From Melastoma dodecandrum (taxonomy: Eukaryota > Streptophyta > Magnoliopsida > Myrtales > Melastomataceae), in contig JARUPY010000130.1 of assembly GCA_029817715.1 (NCBI GenBank), positions 1 through 64,000 of the forward strand: 64,000 bases of DNA, read 5' to 3'. The notes below the pieces were generated by a model. That model worked only from the letters and a program-made list of their open reading frames with translations, was not told the DNA's origin and searched no databases. Positions 15,312 to 27,200 of the stretch are shown here, one piece after another. Within the stretch, counting starts at the first letter, position 1. Every line of letters starts with the position of its first letter. A program made the position numbers and the translations under genes.

Positions 15312-17253
15312 TCCAATGAAAGGCCACAGTCAGTCGGATATACTTCTGCTTCGCACAATCCGACCACTTCCAAATCTGAGAACGACCAACACAGCAAACA
15401 AAAACCACAAATGAAGATACAATAAGCTAAGCATCAAGTCAACTAGACATACAAAGGAAAAGGGACATAACAAAGAATAACTACTCGAACAAGCTTTCAT
15501 TCACCAGCTTATGTTTGGTTCGGTACTTAAAGATTAAAACCTACGGGTTCCAGCAATACAACCTTTTGGGGCGAACCCGGTTGAGAAATCCTCATAACAA
15601 ATCCCGACGGAAACCAAGCCATGGTTCCGATCAATCCGGGCTAACCTTAACCACAGACACACGATTCCGACTCCAAGCATACAACAACACCCCCCCTGGA
15701 AACCCCAAATCGCTTCACCACAAAAACATAAACTTTGACCTTTGACCACACCGAGGAACTCAAGGGAAAATGCATAACCCAGAACACAGAGCCCCCTCCC
15801 CAAAACAAAAGAGGCGAGATAGCGTTAAAAACCCATCAAGGGAAATCGATCACACGCTCACAAGAGAAACAAAACGCATGCAAATCAGCTAGAAAAACTC
15901 CAGCTTCTTCCCAGGAAAAGCCTGAAATCGCCGGCTGCAACGAGAACAAACAGAGGGACGAGGATTCATCCCGGAGAGGCTTTACCAGGGATTTTCCTCA
16001 GCTGCCTTCGAGGGGGGGGGGGGGGGGGGGGGCGAAGGAAAGAAATGACCCGGAAGAGGAAAAGAAGAACAAAGATGGGGTCACGTCAAATTGCCTCCTC
16101 CTCCCGCTGATGCCCACAAAGAAAGAAAAGGGGGTGTTGTTTAAGCAGAGAATCCAAAGGAGATAAAAGAGACATCTTTGGAGGGGACAATCTGAACAGA
16201 CAAAGCAAGAAAAACCCACCCCGAGAAACTTCTTCCCCTAAATTGATCAGCCAATTCTGTAATAATAATAATGATAACTTTTTTCGGGTGAGCCGAATTT
16301 GGTCGGGACCGAAGGGTTTTGACTACTACCATATAAGGAGGAAACACCAGAGACCATGTCAATAATTTGAACAAGGGATGCATAAAATAATAAAAGCATA
16401 ATATATCTTAAGGTCATTAATTAGATCACCGGCACATTCACCCCATGATGATGATGTTTCTGATTGATTTGTTTTAAATACGAATGTCCATAAAGTCATT
16501 TTGATTTATTTTCCTTGATTTTTCTTTAAAATAAGGATAAGAAATCGACTCATATTGTGTCTTTAATTGTTATATCGGCACATGTATGTGGACGGTGTGT
16601 TATTAATTCAAAAAAAAAAAAAGAAAATATGAATTTAGGATAATACATGGGGGTTGTATACATACAGTTAATTATCCGAAATACTAACAAATGGGTGAAA
16701 GGTAAAACGGCAACGAGGGGGTAATAATGAAATTTGATTTGGCTTCGGGACATTTGAATCGTTCAAATTTGCCGGGTGATGAAAGGACTGACCTCACTTT
16801 GTGTCGTTACCACGCGATCAATGGCTTATCGCATAAAGTGATAATGGGAAGAAGCCAAAAGGCGAGGATTGCACCAATCTGTCGTTAGTTTTAAAGAAGA
16901 AATAGGTTATAATGTTTATGTTTCTTAATTTTAAATAATTTAAGTGTCCCAGAATAGTTTCAAACGGTGTTTCATTCTGTGTAAAATCAATTTTACTATT
17001 TCAAATGAGGATCCAACGACACATTTAGATAAATTCTGAAACACGGAAAATCTAAATTAATCCGTCTAAAGGCCAACCTCCTCCTCGTGCGACATTTTCC
17101 CACGGCCACGGGGGCCGACACTTCCGCGTGGGAAACCGGGGGGACACCTACATCGGGCACACGCAGCTTACCCTTGTAATGAAATCCAAAAAACCGAGTT
17201 CTGGTCAGACGAATTCCATTCCATTAGGGGGGGGTCACACACACTTACGATCA
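15312..17253. other. RING ligase leader/promoter and intergenic DNA
   Basis: The first several hundred bases, which are purine-rich on the plus strand and include a 21-G run, probably hold the untranslated leader and promoter of the RING gene. From about 16,250 the sequence is AT-rich intergenic DNA. No supported coding region was found. Confidence 0.45.
16012..16032. repeat. Poly-G homopolymer tract (21 nt)
   Basis: Uninterrupted G run seen directly, about 700 bases upstream of the RING ligase start (poly-C on its sense strand). It could form quadruplex-type structure and is error-prone in assembly. Confidence 0.9.
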
Positions 17254-17805
17254 ATAATAATAATCAATGAATTTTTCGAACAAACGGCCGAATTGGGGAC
17301 CATTGAAAATAATATTGCTCTAGTAGGACAAGAAGAAGACTATTCCTATGCCTAAATATCATCACGTGTACCGTCTCCCCGCCCCCAAACAAAAGGTAAA
17401 AGAAAAAAAAAATATGTCGGGGGCGGATAATCCAAAATCATCGCGATGATTAAATTATAGTTCGTTCCCATTTCTAAAGTCCACACACGTCCAAATAAGA
17501 GTGCGCCGGGGATATCACACACACGTGATGGATGTATTTGAATGGTCATAGTTGGCTCATTTGACCCTTCACCCCTCCACCCCTTGGGATTGAATCTCAA
17601 AATTAGGTCACCATAGAATTAACACATTTAGGAGTGGTGGGGGATAGCCAATTGGATACGCAATCATTTGTTAAATGATACGACAACGCACAGCAGCAGA
17701 CCTCCCCACCACCACCACACCAACACGCAAGGAAATTCATCTACTAACTATTCCGATAGGGATTGGTTGATTGCCGGGAATATTGGCATACCAGACCCAA
17801 TGTGT
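17254..17805 (+). repeat. 0.55 kb direct repeat, copy 1, flanking CYP79 copy A
   Basis: Matches 20475-20971 in the same orientation with few substitutions. Both copies start at ATAATAATCAATGAATTT and end at GACCCAATGTGT. Copy 2 lacks a stretch of roughly 40-50 bases near 17411-17478. The two copies bracket the CYP79-A segment. Confidence 0.9.
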
Positions 17806-18057
17806 TAGCCCGGCCCCGATCAAGTGCCATATCCCAAAACCGAGAACCGCTATTCTGCGCTATGATTTAGTCATTCCAGGAAATTCTCCTGTATCGAACA
17901 AACACAGAGACAGACACGCCCACTTGAGAGAAATTGTTGCCTTTCCACTCAATAAAAGTTATTGATTCGATCGATTATATAATGTTAGTACCTTAGATAA
18001 ATATTCGCAACATTTTGGTACTATATTTCATGGATGCAGGCTATTGACGTTTCTTAT
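17806..18057. other. Intergenic between direct repeat and CYP79-A duplication
   Basis: Non-coding. Positions 18021-18056 (TACTATATTTCATGGA... up to TTTCTTAT) recur with two substitutions at 30480-30515. This marks a shared junction fragment next to the segmental duplication. Confidence 0.5.
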
Positions 18058-20470
18058 GCTGCATTAGATTACTTTAACGCAAAGGAAGAGTTCCGTGTCC
18101 CTCAATCTCAGTACCCGAACATTAGGTTTTGAATTCGCGACGACGCCAATACTAACAACATCGACTTGAGCAAGTCTAACCAATTTGGAAAAAAGTAGTG
18201 GAAACGATCGATCCGCTTTCTTCAGCGTCTGGCATCCTGGAAGGCCACCGGTGTGTTCCTCAAGCTTCTGTTAATGACGGCTCATTCAACCACGAACTAG
18301 CACCAACAAAACCGGCGATGCCGTCATTTTGTTCTCGATCAAGCTAATGAGGAAACATGCCCGAGGCTCCCTACCGAAGCAAACCGAAGTATTATATAAT
18401 AGGCCGGGGTACTGGAGAAATGATCTGATCCGACGAGGATCCCTCCGTCATGGTCGAACATGTGGGCTAACCGAGATTGCAATCACTAGTCCGGAATGTT
18501 TAAAACATTATCATGAATGTGCTGGAACTGCATTGTGTTTCACTAACATCTGTTATCTTCTTATTACTTATGTTGAGTACAAGGAAGGAGCTAAGTCTGT
18601 GATGAACCAATCCTAGAACTATGGGTAGACATGTGGCGGCAGACGGGGCCTACCTCGAATGGTTAATGGGTTCTTGAGGGAAAGGTGGTGGTCCGACTCC
18701 GAGAGATCAATCTCGGAATCCTGCGGCGAATTCTCCCATGAAAACCCTTGGACGAGCCTTGCGAGCAGCATCACGGTCATTAGGGTACCCAGATAAGCCC
18801 CAGGGCAACCACTACGACCGGTGCTGAATGAAAGAAAGCGAAGTTCCGGCTCGGCGAGGGTCAATTCAGCACATCCATCGCTAAGGTGACGCTCGGGGTT
18901 GAACTTCAGCGGCTCGTCCCAAACTTTGGGGTTCCGACCGAGGCCGATCCGACTAACCAGCACTTGACTTCCTTTAGGGATAAAGTAGCCGGCGATGGTT
19001 GTGTCAGACATGGCTACGTGCGGCACATTGAAGGCAGCAACAGGGTGCAGCCGTAGGGATTCCCTGAGACAGGCCTTTATGTAGTTAAGGCGAGGGATGT
19101 CAGATTCTTGGACAAGCCTGTTCTTGCCGACAACATGGTCCACTTCTTCCACCGCCTTTCGGAGAATTTCGGGCTGATTTACCATTTCGGCCATCGCCCA
19201 TTCCGTTGCGTTCCAAGTATTGTCTACCCCGCCCATCATGATCTCCTGATATCATCATGCACACATATTGATTAGTTCGTCCTCTGCATGCAAATGAGAG
19301 ATCAGACCACGACAGGAGGAACATAGAAGAGTTGATTTCTTACAGTAATTTGAGCTTTAATCTCATCCCCATTAAGCAACGGCAGGCCTTTTGAGTCCTT
19401 GAGACTTATAAAAATATCGAGCAGATCTCGCGGCTCTTTCTCGTCGCCCTTGCCTGATTGTCTACATTCACGAATTCTTTGGTCGATGACTGGGTCCTGG
19501 TACTTCTTTATAGTCTTAGATGCCTCCTTCACGATCTTCTCATGACCATCCAAGTCGAGGCCCTCCAGGTATGGGAAGTAGTCGGAAATGCAGTAGGCAA
19601 AGACGTGAGCGAGTCCGGTGAAGAGCGCGTGGATGTGCTCTTCTTCCTCAATCCCTGGTCCGCCATCAGGTGTGCCCTTTCCAAAGTTTCTCTTACCAAA
19701 CGTCATCCTCCTCATCACGTTCCCGCCGTAATGCCTTGTCAAGTCCCGTATATTAATGTTGCGAGAGGCTGCACATTGCACTAACACGTACCGGACCAAG
19801 TTATCAGCCTCCTCGATCCTTTTGTCCTGAAGCCATGCAAGCCTCGCCGGACTGATTATCTCGGATATCACCACGCGCCTCATTTTCTTCCATTGGTCTC
19901 CATAAGGAGCTAGTGTCGCCGACATGTACCCGCTACTGAATGTTCGAGCGGCCATCGACTGCTGTCTTGAGGCAAACACCGCATCCTGCTTCTTAAGGAA
20001 CTCCTTAGCTATTGTCGGGCAACTCACTGTAATAATGTGAATGCTCTCGATACGGATGCACGCGATCTCAGTCTCCATTTCCTTCATGATACGGTGCACC
20101 CACCGGAATACCGGTTTGTTCTTGAGCATCTCGGGAAGGCAACCTACGATGGGCCATGGCTTCGGCCCAGGGGGTAGCTGGCCGAATCTCCCGGAAATCC
20201 CGCGAGAATAATTCCATTCGGATATCAAGACCGCGAACATCACCACGAAGGACAATAACGCAAGAGCATTAAATGTGATCAGGGGCATCGCGACAAGCGG
20301 GACGATGGCCATGACGACCGCTAGAGAAGTCACGCGAAGGCTTATTGGTACAGAAGTCCCGATACTCGCAATCTTCGCAACAAGCACGCGGATAGAGATC
20401 GGCATGCTAAGGAGAGAAGGCAAGCAGGACAGTGAGCCTTGACTGTCCATGGAATGGGTGGGATCATCAA
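18058..20470. repeat. Segmental duplication, copy A (CYP79-A plus 3' flank)
   Basis: This 2.4 kb stretch is nearly identical to 41233-43640, including 560 bases beyond the P450 stop codon. Similarity begins at GCTGCATTAGATTACTTT and stops at GGATCATCAA, 20 bases above the start codon. Confidence 0.92.
18619..20450 (-). CDS. CYP79: CYP79-family cytochrome P450, copy A, haem-loop arginine lost
   Basis: Two exons, 19344-20450 and 18619-19245, encode 577 residues. The usual CYP79 landmarks are present: N-terminal membrane anchor (about residues 40-80), [12 protein letters not shown] hinge, [13 protein letters not shown]-helix, [17 protein letters not shown]-helix with the ExxR motif, and FNPERHL. 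CYP79 enzymes sit in the endoplasmic reticulum and N-hydroxylate amino acids to aldoximes for cyanogenic glucoside, glucosinolate or volatile nitrile pathways. The substrate cannot be inferred. The I-helix reads [11 protein letters not shown] where the family usually has NPSNA. The haem-binding motif is [10 protein letters not shown]: the Arg of FxxGxRxCxG is Ser (AGT versus AGA in copy B). A second change replaces Gly with Glu (RIES for RIGS). The normal upstream region is missing, because homology to copy B stops 20 bases above the ATG. Expression and activity are doubtful. Confidence 0.9.
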
Positions 20471-20474
20471 TGAT

Positions 20475-20971
20475 AAATAATAATCAATGAATTTTTCGAA
20501 CAAACGGCCGAATTGGGGACCATTGAAAATAAGATTACTCCAGTAGGACAAGAAGAAGACTATTCCTATGCCTAATTATCATCACGTGGACCGTCTCCCC
20601 GCCACCAAACAAGAGGTAAAAGAAAAAATAATAACATTCCCATTTCTAAAGTCCACACGTCCAAATAAGAGTGCGTCGGGGATATCACACACACGTGATG
20701 TATTTGAATGGTCATAGTTGGCTCATTTGACCCTTCACCCCTCCACCCCTTGGGATTGAATCCCAAAATTTGGTCACCATAGAATTAACACATTTAGGAG
20801 TGGTGGGGGATAGCCAATTGGATACGCAATCATTTGTTAAATGATACGACAACGCACAGCAGCAGACCGCCCCACCACCACCACACCAACACGCAAGGAA
20901 ATTCATCTACTAACTATTCCGATAGGGATTGATTGATTGCCGGGAATATTGGCATACCAGACCCAATGTGT
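20475..20971 (+). repeat. 0.5 kb direct repeat, copy 2, now upstream of CYP79-A
   Basis: Same-orientation copy of 17254-17805. It abuts the CYP79-A segment at 20470 and therefore supplies that gene's present upstream sequence. Confidence 0.9.
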
Positions 20972-21670
20972 CGCCTTTGATACTAGTTATGAGTCTTATG
21001 ATTTTGTTTTCAATAAAGATTCATTAACTAAATTATTTGAACAGTAAATAATGTTTCTGAAAATATCATATAAAAGTAAAAATTTTGTTAATTAAATTAG
21101 GTAAATTATTAATTAATCCGTCTTTTACATGTTCCAATGTTTTCCTTTTTAGAACATGATTTCATTTTTTTTATCTCACCTATCGGGAGGTATAATTACA
21201 TCAATATTTTCAATTAGAAGAGATATCAAGAAATTCCATTGACTCTATCAATAATCGAGTAGTAAGGATGTTCTTCCTGATTCTTACTAAGGGAATTTTT
21301 CCCTATCGATTCTTACTTATTGGATAAAAAACAATTATTGAACGAGGTATTCAATTTAGAGACAAAAAGAAAAGAAACATTTACTGGTTAACCTCACTTT
21401 TAGAGAATGAATCTTTCTTAAGGATGAAAAAAAATGGATTCCCATCTCCTACTGATTTGTAAGGGTATTTGCTTGCAGTCAATCAATATTAATTTACAGT
21501 TTGTAATAGAAAATGTTAAAGATTAATCAACAAATCAAGAAATTTTAAGATAGTAACTACAGGTATACAATTTTGCTTTAACTTGCAAATAAGACATGAA
21601 ATATGATTTCATTCGTCTAGGAAGATTATGATGAAGAATTTAAAAAGAAGCAACACGTCTTCTTAGTTAA
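20972..21670. other. AT-rich intergenic DNA
   Basis: Low-GC non-coding sequence with no recognisable gene or repeat boundary. Confidence 0.5.
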
Positions 21671-21960
21671 ATATTGTGCGGGCGCCTTTCCGGCCTAGCG
21701 GTGCGTGGCGGCGGTTCCGGCAAGCCCAAGGATCCGGGCCCGCTCCCCCGAGGCCCAGTCCGGTCGGCGTTACGGCTCGAACGCCGGACGCTGCGGAAAG
21801 GGGCCCTAGGGTTGGGCCTTCCCTTGATTCGCGAACGGGTCTACGGGGCGTTTCGCCAACCATCCGAAGGTGGCGAGCGAAAGGCTGCGTTGAGGCCTCG
21901 CATCGCGAATTTAGGGGAGGGCCCAAGGAGCGGCTCGAGTCTGTCGTCACCTCATCCTAA
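21671..21960. other. GC-rich island of unknown nature
   Basis: About 290 bases of strikingly GC-rich sequence, starting at GTGCGGGCGCC, within AT-rich surroundings. Several frames stay open on both strands, which is expected from the composition alone. It does not read like rRNA or a known protein. It abuts repeat DNA with a GAGTCGCCACC-type motif (22018-22028) seen next to plant LTR elements, so a transposon origin is likely. Confidence 0.4.
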
Positions 21961-22105
21961 ATGGCTCCGAAAAAAGGTGTGTGGGGTTTAGTTTAACTTT
22001 GGAAACGCTTGTTCCGAGTCGCCACCGACTTAGATTTAAAAAGTATGATTTACGTCGGAAAATCAAAGTTCGGGTTCGGGGATTCCTATTTACTAACCTT
22101 AATAT
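21961..22105. repeat. Older repeat DNA, left part, interrupted by a 2.1 kb insertion
   Basis: Read on the minus strand, this contains GGTGGCGACTCGGAAC, a motif found beside the primer-binding region of many plant LTR elements. The sequence resumes after the insertion at 24214 (CACATGCGAAAATGGTGGCG). I infer a degenerate LTR-type element but cannot assign a family. Confidence 0.35.
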
Positions 22106-22110
22106 CCTAC

Positions 22111-24208
22111 TGTTGGATCGTTCAGGAACACTAAGAGGGGGGTGAATTAGTGTTCATAACTTTTTCGCCCTTTCTCAGTGTCAGCGGAAGCGTACTATAT
22201 CACAGCAGAACGTTTCTCAGAATGAGAACTGCTTTGCTGTAATCGTTACGACTTAATCGTTGGATTCTCGTATTAGTGTTTACGCGATCGTAAGGGACAC
22301 AATAGTTTGTAGTGGTTCGGCCTTAATCGACCTACGTCCACTTTCCACCGTAGAGGTGATTCCACTATTTGAAAATAATGGTTGCAAAGAACCCTTGCAC
22401 TAGGCGTATGTTTCTCTCACAAAGTGAGATTTAGAATCCTGTACAATAGATGATCACTCCTGGCAACGGTCAGCTCCTCACACAGTGGACGTCTTCTCGT
22501 GTCCAGCAGAATGATGCTCACGCTCAACAGTTGATTGCTCGAAGGATTCGCACACAGCTCGTTGTCGCTTAATATATAAACCTGACTATCAAAGCAGAGA
22601 GACAACGTTGTGTTAGTATATAAATCCTCACAGATAATTCCTTACAGTGAAAAATAGCTTCTCAGAGAGCAGCCCGTTTCTGCTTCACAGCGAAGGAATG
22701 CTTCGGCACTTGTTTGCTCAGAAGAGGATTTCCACAAAGATTTCGTCCCTTCTCTGGATGATCCTGTCTATAAGCGCAAGAGAGACAACCACAAAGTTGA
22801 TCAAATATATCACCACAAAGATCACTAAGAGAAGAACCACATAGATCACAAAAAAAACCACAAAGCCACTTAGAAGGTATCCGTCCTATACTCAGTTCGG
22901 ACGTGCACGGTTACCACAGCCGTGACTCACTGCACCGCACACCCAGTGCCTAGGGTGGAATTTTTCGATCCGTTGGCTTCCACGCAACCTGCTTTACTAG
23001 CCCTTTGTATCAGGCGTTCAAGACTTCTGCACAGCACCCCTGTGCTCGTGAGGAACTCTTTCCACTCCGGCGGCGTTCCCACCTCCTGCTCTACCCTGCA
23101 GGCACGAGACTTCTGGCGCGCACCCGCAAGTGCGTGTCTAACTGCTCAAACTCCGTAGGCTCGAGACTTCCCTGCGAAAAGACACGACAAGAACGGCTTC
23201 TTGCCAATGGGTCAGCAACCGGTTACTGCAATCAGCACAGGTATTCACTTAGCTTCCCTCAGACGATTTGTCGGCTGCTCGTTGAACGCAACGAGGACAC
23301 CTAGTCCCTCTCACGACGATCAAGGAATCTGAACTCAGCCCTTGACACCCTCGCATGCAGTTTGCGAGTAATAAGAACCAGGAGACACTTAGCACCTTCC
23401 GCTCTCCGTCGACCACTTTGACCACTCAGACCACTCAGCCACTCAGCCCACTTAGAAATCGTTAAAAAACGACAGGTGATTATGTGAGGGTCGTCTAGTA
23501 TAAAAAGGAACGAAACAAATAATCGATTTTCCAAAAACGAATAATTTGTTTCCTAAAATCAGAATACAGGAAGCTGTAATCGTGGATCAGCAACAGGATG
23601 CTCAAAGGTCATAATGACCAAGAAGGGAAGGAAATCTTTGATGATATTCCTTGCACGTATAATCTTATCAGATTAAATAATGATTATCAGAATCAGATAA
23701 TATATTTAATCATTAAATATAATTAGACTGCAATAAGCAAATCTGGAATAATAATTATTCTTTCATCAGCGCAATAACGCAGAATAGTTTTGCTGTAATG
23801 CAGCAAGGTTTTTCTTAAGTGTAACGACACATTGCTTAGGTTGCAGCGTAACATTACTGCAGGATATCCAAGAAATATTTTGTTTCCAAAATTAAACTTG
23901 GAAAGCTAATCTCGCAATATTTAGATGCCTAAACATTTATAATGAGATCATTAAGCTAGATTAAATGAACTTGGACACTCAGACGAATATTCTGAATTAG
24001 CCCAAAATAAAATGTGAATATTTGAAAATATGTTTCCATATTCTCAGTGTTTGTACGTAAAATCACAGTAATATTTTACTATAACGTAGCAAACTGTAAT
24101 TGTTGCTTGCTGTGATTCAGCAACACATTTCTCAAGCTCATCACTAAGAATAAGCGAAGTGTTACAGCAACTAGCTTCTCAAGCTCATCATCAAAACCAG
24201 GACTAACA
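22111..24208. mobile_element. 2.1 kb TG...CA non-autonomous insertion with 5-bp target duplication
   Basis: The element starts TGTTGGATCG, ends GGACTAACA, and is flanked by the direct repeat CCTAC (22106-22110 and 24209-24213). Its ends are weakly inverted (TGTTGGATC versus TGTTAGTCC). Near the start it carries AAGAGGGGGGTGAATTAGTG, a motif I recall as recurring in plant repeats. No long terminal repeats and no transposase or polymerase reading frame were seen. A 5-bp duplication with TG/CA ends points to integrase-type insertion, for example an LTR-derived element without recognisable LTRs. Confidence 0.6.
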
Positions 24209-24213
24209 CCTAC

Positions 24214-27200
24214 CACATGCGAAAATGGTGGCGATTTGTCCAAAAAAAGTTTAACTTTTGGTTGACGGGTGTTAGGCCCGATCCGGGAGTGGGTCGGACT
24301 TTTATCGACGTTTTAACGGGCGTTGAACCCGAATTTAGGTTTGTTGGGTTAAAAATCAACATACGACGAAATCCTAAAGCCTAAATCACGCGCGCAATCA
24401 CAAACAAGTATTTAGGTCAAAAGGGCGGGGAAGGGGCGGTGACTGCGGGCCTATGTACTTGGGCCCGCAACCCGTTACAAGTGGATTGAAAGTAAAATTC
24501 GGGGAAGCCCGCACTTCTCCTTTGTACCTGAAATGACGGTTGGGGCCGCTTTGTCTTCGAGCCCACGGTTTTTAGACCGAGGTAGAACCGCGCGGTTTGA
24601 TACACGCGCCTTCGAGTCGATCTTCGAAAGGCTGGAGTTGATCTTCCGAAATTGCATGCTCAGTGTACATGCGAAGAAAATATAAGAGTGGTTAGTTGAC
24701 TTTCATTTTCAAAGTCTAAAACAACAATTCGAAATCAAAAAGACGAGCACAAGTTTCAACTTAAATCAAAATATTTAAGATCCAACCGAACATTAAGTAA
24801 ATAGGTTAATAACAAGCATGTTTGTTAAATATCAGAAAAATCCAACGGTGGAATTGTGAATTATGCACACGCAAAGTCAGTTGTAGCATAGATGAGAATG
24901 CAGCATACGCAGGTTTGGAAATAAGAGCATAACTTCACTCAGGATCGTCCGATCTAAGTGAAATAAAAACCTATAGATCTGTATCTTGATGAGGAATCAG
25001 AATATAAAATTTCAAACGAATCCAACGGTGGCATCTCATTCTACAAGGCAAAGAAGGTGATTCGGTCTCTTGCGTAAGCAATCCTTGACCAGCAGAATGA
25101 TGAGAAAAGAAAATTTCATAACTCTTTACTCGTTCGTCAAAAAATTATGAAAATTTCATAACTCAATCATGATTTAGGATGCAAAATTTTAGGAAAAATG
25201 GATGTGTAGTCTGCTGCCAGCGTAGCGGAGAATCTAGACATTCGAATAGAATGTGTTTCAATTGGCCAGCATCGCAGATCAAGTTTGACTATGATTGACT
25301 GTGGGCTAAACTTGTTCAAAATAAAAAGTGTAAAACACAGAAATTATAGTAAATTAAAAGATCTAACTCTCGGTTCAATTTTAATCCATTCAAATCTCAA
25401 ATGAGTTAATTACACTATCTGGTGCGCAAGATACTCATGCTGCCGCAAAAGGGGCAAGAGACATTAGAAGTCTTTGTCTTTTCTGAATGTTTAGACTAAC
25501 CAGATGATCCCGAAAGCAAAAACTCAAAGAATAAAATTTGTAGAGGGCTCAAATATGGTTTCAAAGGTGCTAATTTTGTAAAATTTGGGCACGTGATGAA
25601 AGAGATACGAAGTTTTTTGTATAACAGTATGAATCTTCCCTGAAATGAGACAGCACATCTGTTCTATCTGCACTCCAACAGCGATTTGACCAGGATGTGT
25701 ATGTTTAACAGAAATGCGTATAACACAAAAGTTTTAGAAAACTTAAAGGGGAATCCATTCCAACCAATTTCAGGTCAAACGGAGCTTTGATGTTCTAGTT
25801 ATGTCCGAAAAACAGAGGCAGCTATTCCACTCATACACAGAAACAGGATGCCTTTTTCGAACAAACAAAACTCGATCAAGCAAGTGTCAAGTGAAGAAGC
25901 TTAAAACACGAAAGTTGTAGAATAGCCAAAAAGGGAATGAATCCAAGTAGTTTTAAGCAAATCCAAGCTGTACAGTCGAAACTAAGCCTAATGGAGTGCA
26001 GCTGCACACTCCGCGGATGCGCAGAACAGGGCAGCTGCGTTCTCCAGCAAACGAAGAGGAAAAAAAAACATTGGTAAAATGAGTCTGTTTGGAAAAATTT
26101 TCAACAGAGAAGTTGTTCTCCATCGAGAAAGGAAGCCAAGGAGTCAAAAAACAGATCAATCCATGCACAGGACAAGAAGTTATGCTGGAAAACGTCAGGA
26201 ACATGCGGCAGCGAACAACATTCCCATTTCAGCATGCGTATATCCCAACAATCGCAGATAGTTCGAGCAGTTTACAGCACAAACAAGTCCCAGAAACTAT
26301 TGACGAAGTCACAGAGGAGATAGGAAGGGGGTGGACCTCATTTCGCATAGTTTTGAGCTCGCTAACTCCGGTTACGACGTCTCAAAGATGCCGCAACGTG
26401 TGTTCATGCAAACAAGAACAATAAATGAGGTTAGATTTGTCTAAGGGGTCTACAAAATGAATAGGAAGCAGCTGGTGCAGTGACTCACCGAGAATGGAAT
26501 TCGATCGACATGAATCCTGGAAATGTTCATGGGAGAAAGGGCGCTCGCGATGGGAAACAGCCCACTCCACACCTCCCGAGCACGCACGCTCACGATGGGA
26601 GACTCGTGTGCATGTCTGGAGGACTTCTATGCTGGATTCTGCGAAGAAGCACCGAAGTCAAGGCTAAACAGCTTCAAACTCCTCGAAACTTTGCCTTGTT
26701 GATGTTGTTGTCTCGCAGAAAAGAAGGGAGGAGAAGGAGGGTCAAATATTGTCACATGAAGACATATGTGAGAATAAGAGTGAGGTTGCTCACCGTCTAG
26801 CCATCTTGCTTCTCGGAGCTGTTGTTCGCCGAGTGCTGGAGTTGACGTCGCTGTATCTGAAGAAGCGTAAGTCTACTACAGCTGAAGCTCCGACGCATTC
26901 CTGCTGAGGCATCCAGCAAAGTCGAAGCTGTTTGCAGCTCGACTCCTTCGCGTTGTTGCCATGGTGTGCTCCACTTGGGTTGGTCATTGAGGGAGTTCCA
27001 TTGCATTCAGTCCTTCTTACCTTCGTAAGGAATGATTGAGAGATGAGAACGGTTGTGGAGCTTTTCCTTGGCGAGGCCGAAGAAGGGACTGGGAATCGGA
27101 GGTTCTGGGAATCGGGTCTCCTTCTTTCAGGTTCGCCAAAGTTTTTTTAGGTGTGGGGTGTTGGGATCCTTTTTCTGCTTTTTTTTGTCTCTTTTCTTCT

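Noticed and set aside
21663..21991. Three overlapping frames of about 95-105 codons in a GC-rich patch
   Set aside because: High GC reduces stop codons in all frames, and none looks like a protein family. I also considered an rDNA fragment but saw no recognisable rRNA sequence.
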